Source: an uncultured Alphaproteobacteria bacterium (GTDB taxonomy: Bacteria > Pseudomonadota > Alphaproteobacteria > Micropepsales > Micropepsaceae). From it: a stretch of DNA of 64,000 nucleotides. The notes beneath the pieces were generated by a model, which saw nothing but the letters and a program-made list of their open reading frames with translations, did not search any database and had not been told where the DNA came from. A program made the position numbers and the translations under genes. Position 1 is the first letter of the stretch, and the number at the start of each line of letters is the position of its first letter. This document shows positions 8,876 through 17,927 of the stretch, piece by piece. The DNA is taken from contig CADECX010000012.1 of the NCBI GenBank assembly GCA_902825865.1, positions 16,416-80,415 of the forward strand, given 5' to 3'.

Positions 8876-11698
8876 GTGACCCAGTATTCCTTATCGAACC
8901 CCGGCAAGGCGCGGCGGATCGCGCTTCTGGCCGCCGCGATGCTGACCGGCTCGGCCATGGCCGGCCCGGTTTTGGCCGACATTCCCTCCGCCGCGGCCAT
9001 TCAGAAGAGCGCCGCCGTCGAGAAATTGATGGCCGAAGCGGACAAGGCCGTGAAGTCCGGAAATTTGCGGGCGGCCCTGATTTCGCTCAAGAATGCCGTC
9101 AGCGCCGCGCCCCGCGACGGCAATGTGCGCACCCAGCTCGGCGTGGTTTTGATGCGGATAGGGGACCCCGCCGGCGCCGAGCGCGAGCTTCGCCAGGCCC
9201 GCAAGGATGGTGCGCCCGAACCGCTCGTTTTGCCCCCCTTGTTCGACGTCATGCTGTCGCGCAATGAAGATCAGCTCTTGCTGGACCAGTTTCCCGACCC
9301 CGGCTTGGATAGAAGCAGGCCAGCGGCCGCGGACATTCTCAAGGCCCGTGCGCTGGCGCTTCAGAATTTGAAAAAGGGGCCGGATGCCGTGGCGGCGATG
9401 GACCGTTCGCTGGAGCTGCGGCGGGATTGGCGGGGTCTGCTGACCCGGGCGCGCTTGTCGTTCCAGCAAGGCGATGTTCCCGCGGCGATGAAGTTCGCCG
9501 ATGAGTCGATTGCAAAATCGGACAGTCCCGATCCGATGCTTTCCAAGACCGGCATGCTGTTGTCGTTCAACAGAAGCGCCGAGGCCGTGGAGCTGGCCAA
9601 CCAACTGCTGGCGAAGTATCCGGGCAACGTTCAGGGGCGCTTCGCGCGTATCGAAGCCTATATAAATCTCAAGCGGGACGCCGAGGCCAAGGCGGAAGTC
9701 GATTCCGTGCTGGTCAAATATCCCAACGCCAATCTGGGCCTTTACTACAAGGCTCTGCTTTTGGCGCGGGCGGGCGATTACAAAGGCGCCTGGAGCATTG
9801 CGCAGAATTTGTCGGGCGACTTCCGCGATACCTCGCCGCGTATCGCCATCATGGTGTCGGAAATCGCCGTCAAAGCCGGCAATGCGGAAACCGGTGCCTC
9901 GATTTTGAACCGTATTCTGCTGAAGTCTCCCGATCTGGTCGCGCCGCGCCTGCGGCTGGGCGCCATCCGAATGCAGCAGAACAATCCCCAGGCCGCCTTG
10001 ACGGCGATTCAGCCGATCATGGATTCGCCCAACCCTCTGGTTGTCGAATTGCTGGCCAACATCTATCTCAAGCTGCAGCGGGGGCAGGATGCGCTGAATG
10101 CCTTCAAAAAGTTGGACGCCGCCACCAAGGACCGGGCCGACGTCAAGCGTAACATCGGCATCTTGGAAATCCGTACCGGCAATGTCGAGCAAGGGATCAA
10201 GGACCTGACGCAGGCCGCCGCCAAAAACCCCAGCGACCTGGCGATAACCGATCCACTGATCAACGGCCTGGTCCAGCGCAAGCGCTTCGCCGAAGCGCTG
10301 GCGGTTGCCGACCGGGTCGGCAAGGACCCGGCCAAGAAGACCGCCTCGCTGATTTACCGCGGCGGCATCCTTTTCTCGCAGCATGACAATGCCGGGGCCG
10401 AGGCGGCGTTCAACAATGCGGTCGCCGGCGATGCCAAAAGCACGGCCGCGCTTTTCGCGCGCGCCGAAATGCTGGCGTCCATGCAACGGCAGGACGAAGC
10501 GCTGCGCGATTTTCGTTCCGTTGTTGCGATCGACAGCAAGAATGTGCCGGCGCTTCTGCAGGTTGCCCAGATCGCGCAACGCCAGGGAGACGACCGCGCC
10601 GTCAGAGCTTCGTTGAACCAGGCGATAACGGCGCAGCCCGGCAATATGACGCCGCGTTTTGCCTTGATAACGTACTTGAATACCCAGGGGAAATTTCCCG
10701 AGGCGCTGACGTCGGTAAATGAAATGCTTCGTCAGCAACCCAACAATACCGACGCTTTGGCGCTTCAAGGCCGTATTCAGCTGGCCCAGAAGCAGAACAA
10801 GGAAGCCGTGACGACCTATCGGCGGCTGGTGTCGCTGATGCCCACCGCGCCCGGTCCGCAGGTTCTGCTCGGCAATGCCTTGTCGATTTCGGGAGACCGC
10901 GCCGGCGCCAGCCGTGCCTTGGACACGGCGGGAAAACTGGCTCCCAATTCCGTCGAAATAAAGGGCGCCCAGATCAATTTCCAGTTCAATCAGAAGAATA
11001 ACGACGCGGCATTGGCATTGGCCCGGTCCTACCAGTCCGCCAATCCGGGCTCCGCGGCCGACATGCTGCTGGCGACCACGCTTGACAGGGTGAGCCGTCC
11101 CGACGAAGCAATCGCGGTGCTGGACAAGAGCTTGTCCCAGCGGCCCAATGTCGGAACCCTCATGCAATTGAGCCGCCGGCTGCAGCTCAGCAATCCCGCG
11201 CGCGCGGAGAGTCTGTTGTCGGAGTGGCTTGCCAAAAATCCGGCGGACATAGGGGTTCGGCTGGACTATGCGAACCTGCTGATGGCGCGGCCAAACAATC
11301 CGCAGGCGATCGCGCAGTTCCAGGCAATTCTCAAGCAGGATCCGAACAACGTCGTGGCCTTGAACAATCTGGGATGGCTGTTGCAGACCAGCGACCCCAA
11401 ACGGGCCCTTTCCCTGCTGACGCTCGCTCAGAAGATCGCGCCCAACTCGCCCGACGTGATCGACACTTTGGGCTGGGTGAAACTGCAGCAAAAGGATAGC
11501 GCGGGCGCCTTGGCGCTGCTCAACAAGGCGCATGCCTCCGATCCGGGCGACGGAGAAATCACCTATCATCTGGTGGCCGCCCTGGATGCCAATGGTCAAC
11601 GCGCCGCCGCGCGTCAAATGCTCCAGACGCTCCTGGCGAGCAAGGTGAAATTCCCGAGTCTGCCGGCCGCCAACAAGCTGGCGGCGGAGTGGCGCTAG
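8876..11698 (+). CDS. prsT: XrtA/PEP-CTERM system TPR-repeat protein PrsT
   Basis: The 940-residue protein begins with a signal peptide (AMAGPVLADI, cleavage near residue 30) and then consists almost wholly of TPR repeats. It matches PrsT, the long TPR protein encoded beside prsK and prsR in exosortase loci, thought to act in the periplasm or outer membrane in exopolysaccharide or PEP-CTERM protein handling. GTG 8876 is supported by GAGGGA upstream. The family signature FPDP (around residue 140) and the C-terminal ITYHLVAALDANGQRAAARQ are shared with two paralogues at 25257-26453 and 26662-29469. The stop overlaps the convergent gene by 4 bases. Confidence 0.92.
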   Translation: MTQYSLSNPGKARRIALLAAAMLTGSAMAGPVLADIPSAAAIQKSAAVEKLMAEADKAVKSGNLRAALISLKNAVSAAPRDGNVRTQLGVVLMRIGDPAGAERELRQARKDGAPEPLVLPPLFDVMLSRNEDQLLLDQFPDPGLDRSRPAAADILKARALALQNLKKGPDAVAAMDRSLELRRDWRGLLTRARLSFQQGDVPAAMKFADESIAKSDSPDPMLSKTGMLLSFNRSAEAVELANQLLAKYPGNVQGRFARIEAYINLKRDAEAKAEVDSVLVKYPNANLGLYYKALLLARAGDYKGAWSIAQNLSGDFRDTSPRIAIMVSEIAVKAGNAETGASILNRILLKSPDLVAPRLRLGAIRMQQNNPQAALTAIQPIMDSPNPLVVELLANIYLKLQRGQDALNAFKKLDAATKDRADVKRNIGILEIRTGNVEQGIKDLTQAAAKNPSDLAITDPLINGLVQRKRFAEALAVADRVGKDPAKKTASLIYRGGILFSQHDNAGAEAAFNNAVAGDAKSTAALFARAEMLASMQRQDEALRDFRSVVAIDSKNVPALLQVAQIAQRQGDDRAVRASLNQAITAQPGNMTPRFALITYLNTQGKFPEALTSVNEMLRQQPNNTDALALQGRIQLAQKQNKEAVTTYRRLVSLMPTAPGPQVLLGNALSISGDRAGASRALDTAGKLAPNSVEIKGAQINFQFNQKNNDAALALARSYQSANPGSAADMLLATTLDRVSRPDEAIAVLDKSLSQRPNVGTLMQLSRRLQLSNPARAESLLSEWLAKNPADIGVRLDYANLLMARPNNPQAIAQFQAILKQDPNNVVALNNLGWLLQTSDPKRALSLLTLAQKIAPNSPDVIDTLGWVKLQQKDSAGALALLNKAHASDPGDGEITYHLVAALDANGQRAAARQMLQTLLASKVKFPSLPAANKLAAEWR

Positions 11699-12777
11699 GG
11701 GTTTTGGCCGCCAAGGCCGCGCAGGCCCTGATAGAGCCTGCGTAAGGCGCCCTCGGCCATCAGTCCCGGCCGGTTCCTCTGTGCCCGGCACCACGTCATG
11801 CTTCCCATCGGCGCCCCCAGTCTGGCCTTATAAGGTGCATCGCCGGCCAGGAAATCATACAGCGCAAGGCCGCGATTTTGCGCCTGTTCGATGGCCATGA
11901 CATGCGCCACCAGGCCCGGCCGGTGCCGGTTATCCTCGCTATAGGAAAAGCCGCTCTGGTAATTGCACATCCGGCCGCCGTACAGAAAATTGTACAGATA
12001 ACCCTGAACCTGGCTTCCGGCGGAAAGCCGCAGCAGCTCGACGCCGGCCAAATCACTTTGCTCCGCGATCAATGCGTGGTGAAAGCGGCGGGAGAAGTCG
12101 GTTGCAAAAGCCCCGGGTTTGCCGCGTCCTTGCCAATAGGCGGTGTGCAACGCCGCCAACTGTTCGAAAAAATCCAAGGCTTCCTGGATGTCGCGGGCGG
12201 GTTCGAGCCTGAGCGGACCGACGCGCTCGGCGGCAGCGCGCGATTGGCGGATTTGTGCGCGCAGGTTTGGCGAGAATCTGTCTCCTTCCCCGGTGGCGGA
12301 AAGATCGACGCCGAATATGGGTGACTGACGGTCTGTCTCGATACGCAATCCGGCGGCCTCAGCCGCGGATAGGATATGGGGCTCCACGCCGCTGAGGACG
12401 ATTTCGTCCCAGCCAGGCCTGTCTTGCAGGGCTCGCAGGATCTCGATCAGAGTCTGCGCCGGTGCGGAACGCGCAATCAAGAAACCGTTATACTCGATCG
12501 TCAGGCCATCGAATTCCGGGGCGCCGGTTTCGTGCAAATACAGCTGGTCGACGGAAAGAAAATGCCGCTTGCGGCGGCAGGGATTGATGAGTCCCAAGGC
12601 CAGGATGGCACCGTTTTCGCTCGCTCTGACCAACAAGGGGCGAGCGCCCGTGGCGCGCAGCCAAGTTCCGATCCACCGCCAGGAAAGGAAAAAATTTCCT
12701 TCCGCGCGCCGCTCCAACTCCATCCATTCGGCTGCCAGTCCGGCCGGATCATAGGAGGTGGAAATCTCGATTTTCAC
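11695..12777 (-). CDS. GNAT/FemAB-like acyltransferase (CelD/BcsL type)
   Basis: A 360-residue double-GNAT protein. The N-terminal half has FFLSWRWIGTWLRA and the GLTIEYNGFLI segment; the C-terminal half has AGVELLRLSAGSQVQGYLYNFLYGGRMCNYQSGF and YDFLAGDAPYKARLG, the usual signature of CelD/BcsL proteins near exopolysaccharide genes. It is last in a minus-strand operon behind the TIGR03019-like FemAB protein (9-base gap), the outer-membrane barrel and the export protein. It is the third acyltransferase of this fold within 10 kb. The substrate is not known. The gene is convergent with, and overlaps, the prsT stop. Confidence 0.8.
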   Translation of the reverse strand: MKIEISTSYDPAGLAAEWMELERRAEGNFFLSWRWIGTWLRATGARPLLVRASENGAILALGLINPCRRKRHFLSVDQLYLHETGAPEFDGLTIEYNGFLIARSAPAQTLIEILRALQDRPGWDEIVLSGVEPHILSAAEAAGLRIETDRQSPIFGVDLSATGEGDRFSPNLRAQIRQSRAAAERVGPLRLEPARDIQEALDFFEQLAALHTAYWQGRGKPGAFATDFSRRFHHALIAEQSDLAGVELLRLSAGSQVQGYLYNFLYGGRMCNYQSGFSYSEDNRHRPGLVAHVMAIEQAQNRGLALYDFLAGDAPYKARLGAPMGSMTWCRAQRNRPGLMAEGALRRLYQGLRGLGGQNP

Positions 12778-12786
12778 CAGACCGTC

Positions 12787-13872
12787 CTAGCCGAGGCCAC
12801 GAATAAGCCAGGGACCGATGAAATTCGCCACCGGCAGCGGAAGCTTCTTCCAGGCCGCGATGAAAAGCGCATATTTCGGATTGAGGGGGTTTTTGTCCGG
12901 CATCGTTTCGCCGGGCGCGAAGTGATACTCATATTCCAGCCATTGCGGCTCAAAGCCCCAATTTTTCTTGAAGGCAAAAGCCCCGGTTCCCGCCTTGCTG
13001 CGGCCGAAATCGAACCGGCGGTAGCCGCGCAAGACTGCGCGGCGCATGACCTCCCAATAGAGAAAATCATTTGCGCCATTGCGGCGAGCCCCGGCCGTCC
13101 CGCCGCCATAGTAAGGCAGAACCGTATCCTTGTGATAGAAATTCAGGACGGCGCTGACCGGCACCCCGTTTTCCCGGACAACGACCGCGTCGCAGTCCGG
13201 GCCGAAGGTGGTTTTCAGCCTGGAAAAATAGCGTTTGGAGAAGACGGGCGTCCCCAGATTGCGCACGCTTTCGGCATAGACCCGAAAGACGTCGTCCATG
13301 CTGTCGGTGGTTTCGCTGACCAGATTGCCTTCGATGGTCTTGCGCACCACCGCCCTTTGCTTGCGGGGGATTTTCAGCAGATTTTCCTTGTCGTCGCCGG
13401 TCAAGGGCCCGGAAAAACTCGCGTACAGGTCATTGCGCACATTCCATCCGGCCTGTCGCGCCTTGGCGCTGCGAAATTCGATATAGGGCGCGCCGGTTTC
13501 GCTCTGGATCCTTAGCGCCGCCGTCACCAGCGCGCTCATGGCCTGTTCATCGGCGGCGAGCGGCCCGCCTTCCACGCAGAAGGGCGCCGCGATCAGGGCG
13601 TTGCCGAAAAGCCGGCTGCGCTGATAGGCCAGGGGGAGAACGCCCACAATTTCCGAGCCCCGTTCGGCAATCAGGTAGCGGGGCGTGAGGCGAAAAATGT
13701 CCTGGAAAATCCCGTGCCACCCGCTGCGATGGAAAAAGCTTCCCTCGGGATGGGACAGGACAAAATCGTCCCATCGCTGCGTGTCCCGGTCATCCATGGG
13801 CCGGACAGTTATGGAGGTACCGGTATGGCCGCCGGCTTGTTGAGGTGCAGGCTCGTCAGACCGCGATTGCAC
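12787..13872 (-). CDS. FemAB-related protein, XrtA/PEP-CTERM system-associated
   Basis: The 361-residue sequence resembles the FemAB-like family (TIGR03019) that travels with exosortase A. It shows WDDFVLSHPEGSFFHRSGWH near the N-terminus, FGNALIAAPFCVEGGP, PRKQRAVVRKTIEGNL and the C-terminal FDFGRSKAGTGAFAFKKNWGFEPQ. FemAB enzymes transfer amino acids or acyl groups to cell-wall or polysaccharide precursors; the substrate here is unknown. The start is a GTG at 13872; an in-frame ATG 25 codons later would shorten it. It sits 8 bases behind the outer-membrane barrel gene and 9 bases before a second acyltransferase. Confidence 0.88.
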   Translation of the reverse strand: MQSRSDEPAPQQAGGHTGTSITVRPMDDRDTQRWDDFVLSHPEGSFFHRSGWHGIFQDIFRLTPRYLIAERGSEIVGVLPLAYQRSRLFGNALIAAPFCVEGGPLAADEQAMSALVTAALRIQSETGAPYIEFRSAKARQAGWNVRNDLYASFSGPLTGDDKENLLKIPRKQRAVVRKTIEGNLVSETTDSMDDVFRVYAESVRNLGTPVFSKRYFSRLKTTFGPDCDAVVVRENGVPVSAVLNFYHKDTVLPYYGGGTAGARRNGANDFLYWEVMRRAVLRGYRRFDFGRSKAGTGAFAFKKNWGFEPQWLEYEYHFAPGETMPDKNPLNPKYALFIAAWKKLPLPVANFIGPWLIRGLG

Positions 13873-13880
13873 GCAAAAAC

Positions 13881-15584
13881 CTACAGCCTGTGATTAAGGC
13901 CGACACTGACCCGTATGTCATCCAGGCTGCCCGTAAAGGCCGAAAGATTCTGGAGGGAAGTGGAAGAGTCGCGTCTCAGATAGTCGCCGCGCACGTAAAT
14001 GCCGGTGTCCGGCGACAAGGAATAATTGAGTCCGGCATTGGCGTTGTACACCCCGGCATGGCCGCCCAATTCTTGATACCTGATATAGCCGACCCCCAAA
14101 TTTGCCGACATCAGCCGGGTAAGGTCATGGGACCAATTGGCGTTTCCGCCCCAGCTGTTGTTGTCCCGCTGGCCGACAAAGAAGGTCGTGTCCAGGATTT
14201 CCTGCTTGTTCAGGAAAATCCCGATGGAGGCATGGTCCCGCGCAAAATCCTGAGAATAGGTCAGAGTAATGTTCTGATAGCGCGCGATATTCTGGTTGTA
14301 GGACAGAGCGCCAGGACTCTGGGCGCTGAAAGAGGACAGGGAAGCCGCGGTGCCGTTCCCGTACAAAGAGCTGCTGGAGGTCAGGGCGCCGTTGGCAGAG
14401 GCGGTGAGGCCCGCAAGATTGTCGAGCAACTGTCCTTCCGGCGTGGTGATGGTGTCGGTCGCCGTGCCGACCAAAGACGCCGTGGGGCCGATATTCCAAC
14501 GCAGCGATCCCTGATAGCTGAGGTCGTTGTATTTCTGGCCGATCTCAAACCGCAGCGAAAAATCCTCGCCTAGGGTCAAGCCAATGCCGCCCATCCCGAT
14601 CGGTCCCGACAGGTCCCGGCTCAAGGAAACCGTATTGTCGATCTTGTCGTAGCCGCCGGTTCCCAGCAAGGAGATCTCGCGGGTGATGGCATACTCGAAA
14701 TGCCCGACCGCGGCCTTTTCGGAAAACAGGCCTTGCGGACGGTCTGATTCCTGCAGCATTGCGGTCGCAGTCCAGGTCAGGCGGGTGAAGTCGGTTCCGC
14801 TGACCAGTCTCTCGGAGAAGCTGCGCGACGTCATGTTCTGCGGACCGCGCACACCGGGTATCCCCGGGAAATTATATCCCGCGGGGTCGGTAAAATAAGC
14901 CGCGCCGAAATTCGCGCTGGTGATGGAGTTGGCAAAATTGCCGAGGCGGAAGGTGATGTCGGGTCCGCCGGAGAAGCCATAGGAATTGCGAAATCCGTTG
15001 GTCCCCTGGTTTCCGCCGGCGGTCACGATGCCGACATTGCTGGTCGCGACGGGTTGGGCAAATGCCCTGGCATTGAAATTGACGTATTCGGGAATGACGA
15101 TGACGGTTCCGAGAGCCTGCAGGTCATTGTAGAATTGAACGGACTGCGTATCGTTGGCGTAATAATAAATCGAGCCGTTGTAATTTGCGTCGAAACTGAC
15201 CCGCGCCGAATGGTTGTTCATGGTCAGGCCGAGACCGGCGTTCGTGATCCAGTCGTCCTGCCCACCGGTCGAGAAGCCGGAAGCATTGGTGGCGTAAGTT
15301 TCGGCGAGATTGACCGAGGCGGTGAAATTGAAGCCGGGGATCAGCGAACCGACAAAGCCCGACACGCCGCTCTGGCCGGCGGTCTGCTCCGCCGCGGTGG
15401 CGGACGGTTGCGTGACGCCTGCGCCGGCAACAGGCGGCGGCCCGGCTTGAGCCATTTCCTGGGCCAACTGCTCTTGGGCGTGAACAAGCGGCGTCCCCAG
15501 CATGCAAAGCGCCAGGGCGGCCGTACCGCATTTCAAAAAACGACGATGCGGTCGAGGCAGCATCTCGTGAGTTCCAATTCTCAA
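13881..15584 (-). CDS. PEP-CTERM system outer-membrane beta-barrel (TIGR03016-like)
   Basis: The 567-residue protein has a signal peptide (cleavage near VHAQEQ, residue about 36), a Pro/Ala/Gln-rich linker, then many alternating amphipathic strands from residue about 85 to the end, finishing in VSVGLNHRL as barrels do. This matches the uncharacterised outer-membrane proteins of about 500-600 residues found in exosortase/exopolysaccharide loci (TIGR03016), likely involved in polymer export. The start is a TTG with AGGAAG 6-7 bases upstream; ATG 15563 is an alternative. It lies between the export lipoprotein-like gene (47-base gap) and the FemAB gene (8-base gap). Function is inferred from context. 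Confidence 0.85.
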   Translation of the reverse strand: MRIGTHEMLPRPHRRFLKCGTAALALCMLGTPLVHAQEQLAQEMAQAGPPPVAGAGVTQPSATAAEQTAGQSGVSGFVGSLIPGFNFTASVNLAETYATNASGFSTGGQDDWITNAGLGLTMNNHSARVSFDANYNGSIYYYANDTQSVQFYNDLQALGTVIVIPEYVNFNARAFAQPVATSNVGIVTAGGNQGTNGFRNSYGFSGGPDITFRLGNFANSITSANFGAAYFTDPAGYNFPGIPGVRGPQNMTSRSFSERLVSGTDFTRLTWTATAMLQESDRPQGLFSEKAAVGHFEYAITREISLLGTGGYDKIDNTVSLSRDLSGPIGMGGIGLTLGEDFSLRFEIGQKYNDLSYQGSLRWNIGPTASLVGTATDTITTPEGQLLDNLAGLTASANGALTSSSSLYGNGTAASLSSFSAQSPGALSYNQNIARYQNITLTYSQDFARDHASIGIFLNKQEILDTTFFVGQRDNNSWGGNANWSHDLTRLMSANLGVGYIRYQELGGHAGVYNANAGLNYSLSPDTGIYVRGDYLRRDSSTSLQNLSAFTGSLDDIRVSVGLNHRL

Positions 15585-15631
15585 AGAACGCTTCCTTAGC
15601 TCGTCGTGAAAACAAATCGCCTGCCGGCGAA

Positions 15632-16264
15632 TCAGAAGAAGGACTGGGGAATGATAATGGTATCGCCCGGCTGCAGTTCGGCATTGGCGCTAAGATCGCC
15701 TTCCTTCAGCAGGTCGGAAAGCCGCAGGGTGGTGCTGACATCCTTGCCGTTGACCTTGCGGATCAGCTTGGCGCGGTTGCCCGAGGCATAGGGCGTCAAT
15801 CCACCGGAAGCGATCATCGCATCCAGCACGGTCATATGCGCCAGATAGGGCAGGGCCTTGGGCTGGCTGGCTTCGCCCACGATGCGCACCTGCTGGCTGT
15901 AGGGGCCGACAAAGCTGGACACGATCACGGTCACGATGGGGTCGGAGACGAATTTCTTCAGGCGCCCTTCGATGTCATGGCCCAGCTGTTCCGGAGTCCG
16001 GCCGGCCGCCACAACATCCGTCACCAAGGGGGTGGAAATTCTGCCGTCCGGCCTGACGGGCACGGCGGTGGACAACTCAGGGTTCTTCCAGACCGAAATC
16101 TGAAGCTGGTCGCCAGGTCCGATCACATAGGTGGAAACTTCGGTCGCCGACTGCGCAGCCTGAGCCATTGCGGGGCTGGCGCTGTAGCTGAGGCCGGCAA
16201 CCAAGAGCGCGGCAGCGGCCAGGGCGGATTTGGCCATTCCGCGCAATGCGAAATTCAGTTTCAT
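15632..16264 (-). CDS. polysaccharide export protein, Wza/EpsE-like (PEP-CTERM associated)
   Basis: The 210-residue protein has a signal peptide (residues 1-33, ending PAMAQA). It then has the poly-export domain VIGPGDQLQISVWKNPELST...VPVRPDGRISTPLV at residues about 47-85, and an SLBB-type stretch VRIVGEASQPKALPYLAHMTVLDAMIASGG at about 130-160. These periplasmic/outer-membrane proteins form the exit channel for exopolysaccharide and are a fixed part of XrtA loci (TIGR03027). ATG 16264 is preferred because AAGGGGG lies 6 bases upstream; the in-frame upstream ATG would give a 23-residue extension without a leader character. It is first in the four-gene minus-strand operon ending at 11695. Confidence 0.88.
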   Translation of the reverse strand: MKLNFALRGMAKSALAAAALLVAGLSYSASPAMAQAAQSATEVSTYVIGPGDQLQISVWKNPELSTAVPVRPDGRISTPLVTDVVAAGRTPEQLGHDIEGRLKKFVSDPIVTVIVSSFVGPYSQQVRIVGEASQPKALPYLAHMTVLDAMIASGGLTPYASGNRAKLIRKVNGKDVSTTLRLSDLLKEGDLSANAELQPGDTIIIPQSFF

Positions 16265-16435
16265 GGTAACCCCCTTAGACGGATTTAGGCCGGTATTGGC
16301 CGATAAGCTATTGAATTCTAAGACACAGTGCAATGCAAACGTGCACGCTGCGCCATCCTAGCCCGGCGATCTGACCAAATAGCAAAGATCGCAGAAGACC
16401 AAAGCACAACTTTAGGTTGCAATCGATTTTCCCGC

Positions 16436-17713
16436 TCAATAGGCCGTCAGGGCTTCGGCGGCCCGCAATGCGGGCTCTGAGGCGGCGGCGTCGTTGTCCG
16501 CATGGGACGAACGTGGCGCCACAGTCCGCAGCAGCGGAATTTGCGCCAGCCTGACACGATTATCCTCCACATAGGATGTGGCTGTGCGCAGGGCGGGAGC
16601 GGGCGAGCGCGGTCCCGTGGCGCGTTGCGGAGCCGGCTGGCCGGCCGGATCGGTCAAATAGACCTTGGCCGTCATCGATATGCCGACCCGCAGGGGATGG
16701 CGGGCCAACTCCTCCCGGTCCAAGGCGATACGCACCGGCAGGCGCTGCACCACCTTGATCCAGTTTCCGGTCGCGTTCTGGGCGGGGATCACGGCAAAGG
16801 CCGAACCCGTTCCACCGCCCAGGCCTTCGACCCGGCCGTGGAAAACCACCTTGGCGCCATACAGGTCGGAGATCAGCTCGACCGGCTGGCCCGGCTGAAT
16901 GTTCTTCAATTGCACTTCCTTGAAATTGGCATCGACATGGGCGTCCATCAGCGGCACCACATTCATCAGATTGGATCCGACCCTGATGCGCTGTCCGATC
17001 TGGGCGTGCCGTCCCGCCACCACGCCATCCACCGGCGCGCGGATTTCGGTGCGCCCCAGATCCAACAGGGCTTTGTCCAGGGCCGCCTTGGCTGCCAGGA
17101 TTTCGGGATTGCGCGCGCTATCCTCGCCCGCGACCAGGCTGCGCTGTGCCGCCAGCTGCTGCTGCGCGATGGAGAGCTCCGATTTTGCCGCGTCCAATGC
17201 GTTACCGGCATTGGAGATTTCCTCGGCCGAAACCGCGCCCCGTTCCGAAACGCTTTTGCGCCGCTGCAAGGCCGTCTCGGCGCGTTTCATATTGGACTCT
17301 TTGCCCGCGACATTGGCCTCGGCGGCGCTGACATTGGCGAGATATTGCTCGACGCGGCGCACGGCTTGTTCATGCGCGGCGGCGGCTTGCTGGACGGCAA
17401 GGTCGGCATCGGCGGGATCGAGCTGGACCAAAAGATCGCCGCGCCGGACCTGCTGGGTATCGGAGACCATAACCCGCTGAATGGTGCCGTCGATCTGCGG
17501 CGTGATCTCTGCCAGCGGCGCGTCCACATAGGCATCGTCGGTCGAGACGCTTTGCCCGCTTTGCAGATACCAACGGGTGCCCGCCGCGATCATCGCGACC
17601 AGGGTGCAAAGCGCCAGGCCGGTCAGCAGGCGCTTGCGCCAAAACGCCCGGTTGGAGCTGGTGGTATCGGAAACCGGTCCGCCGGGCACATGGACAGCCT
17701 CGGTATAGGCCAT
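16436..17713 (-). CDS. HlyD/EmrA-type periplasmic adaptor of a multidrug efflux pump
   Basis: The 425-residue protein has one N-terminal membrane segment (about 28-48) followed by the adaptor layout: STDDAYVDAPLAEITPQIDGTI lipoyl half, a long coiled coil rich in Ala/Gln/Glu (about 95-215), the second lipoyl half RTEIRAPVDGVVAGRHAQIGQ, and a beta-barrel ending GISMTAKVYLTDPAG. The last 60 residues are a Pro/Arg-rich tail. It is divergent from an EmrB-like MFS gene, the usual pairing for an EmrAB pump. No outer-membrane factor is adjacent; the NodT-type gene at 49414 could serve but that is only a guess. Confidence 0.88.
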   Translation of the reverse strand: MAYTEAVHVPGGPVSDTTSSNRAFWRKRLLTGLALCTLVAMIAAGTRWYLQSGQSVSTDDAYVDAPLAEITPQIDGTIQRVMVSDTQQVRRGDLLVQLDPADADLAVQQAAAAHEQAVRRVEQYLANVSAAEANVAGKESNMKRAETALQRRKSVSERGAVSAEEISNAGNALDAAKSELSIAQQQLAAQRSLVAGEDSARNPEILAAKAALDKALLDLGRTEIRAPVDGVVAGRHAQIGQRIRVGSNLMNVVPLMDAHVDANFKEVQLKNIQPGQPVELISDLYGAKVVFHGRVEGLGGGTGSAFAVIPAQNATGNWIKVVQRLPVRIALDREELARHPLRVGISMTAKVYLTDPAGQPAPQRATGPRSPAPALRTATSYVEDNRVRLAQIPLLRTVAPRSSHADNDAAASEPALRAAEALTAY

Positions 17714-17761
17714 GCGGATACCTCAAAACGCGGCGATCGTACCCACGCCGGGCAGCCAAGC

Positions 17762-17777
17762 CGAATCACCTGATTCG
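17762..17777. promoter_or_regulatory. candidate operator between divergent efflux genes
   Basis: CGAATCACCTGATTCG is a perfect dyad with 7-bp arms and a 2-bp centre, lying in the 214-bp gap between the divergent adaptor and MFS genes. Its position suits a repressor of MarR or TetR type, but no regulator gene is adjacent, so the binding protein is unknown. Confidence 0.4.
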
Positions 17778-17927
17778 AAATTACTACGGTTTATTGGGAC
17801 TGGCACGGCAAAATCACGACAATCGCAGGCGTGACCCGCCTTCGTGTTAAGGGGCAGAATCGCAGTAGTCCTAGATTGCCCATTTTCGCAAAGCCGTCCG
17901 TTGGAACATGCACCCCGCGCAGCCGCC

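Noticed and set aside
8891..11794. Long minus-strand frame opposite prsT (and a similar one opposite 26722-29340)
   Set aside because: High GC makes long antisense frames; the plus-strand genes have clear TPR repeats and signal peptides.
17803..17820. Second sigma-54 promoter (TGGCACGGCAAAATCACG) before the MFS gene
   Set aside because: The GC doublet required 10 bases after GG is absent (TC instead).
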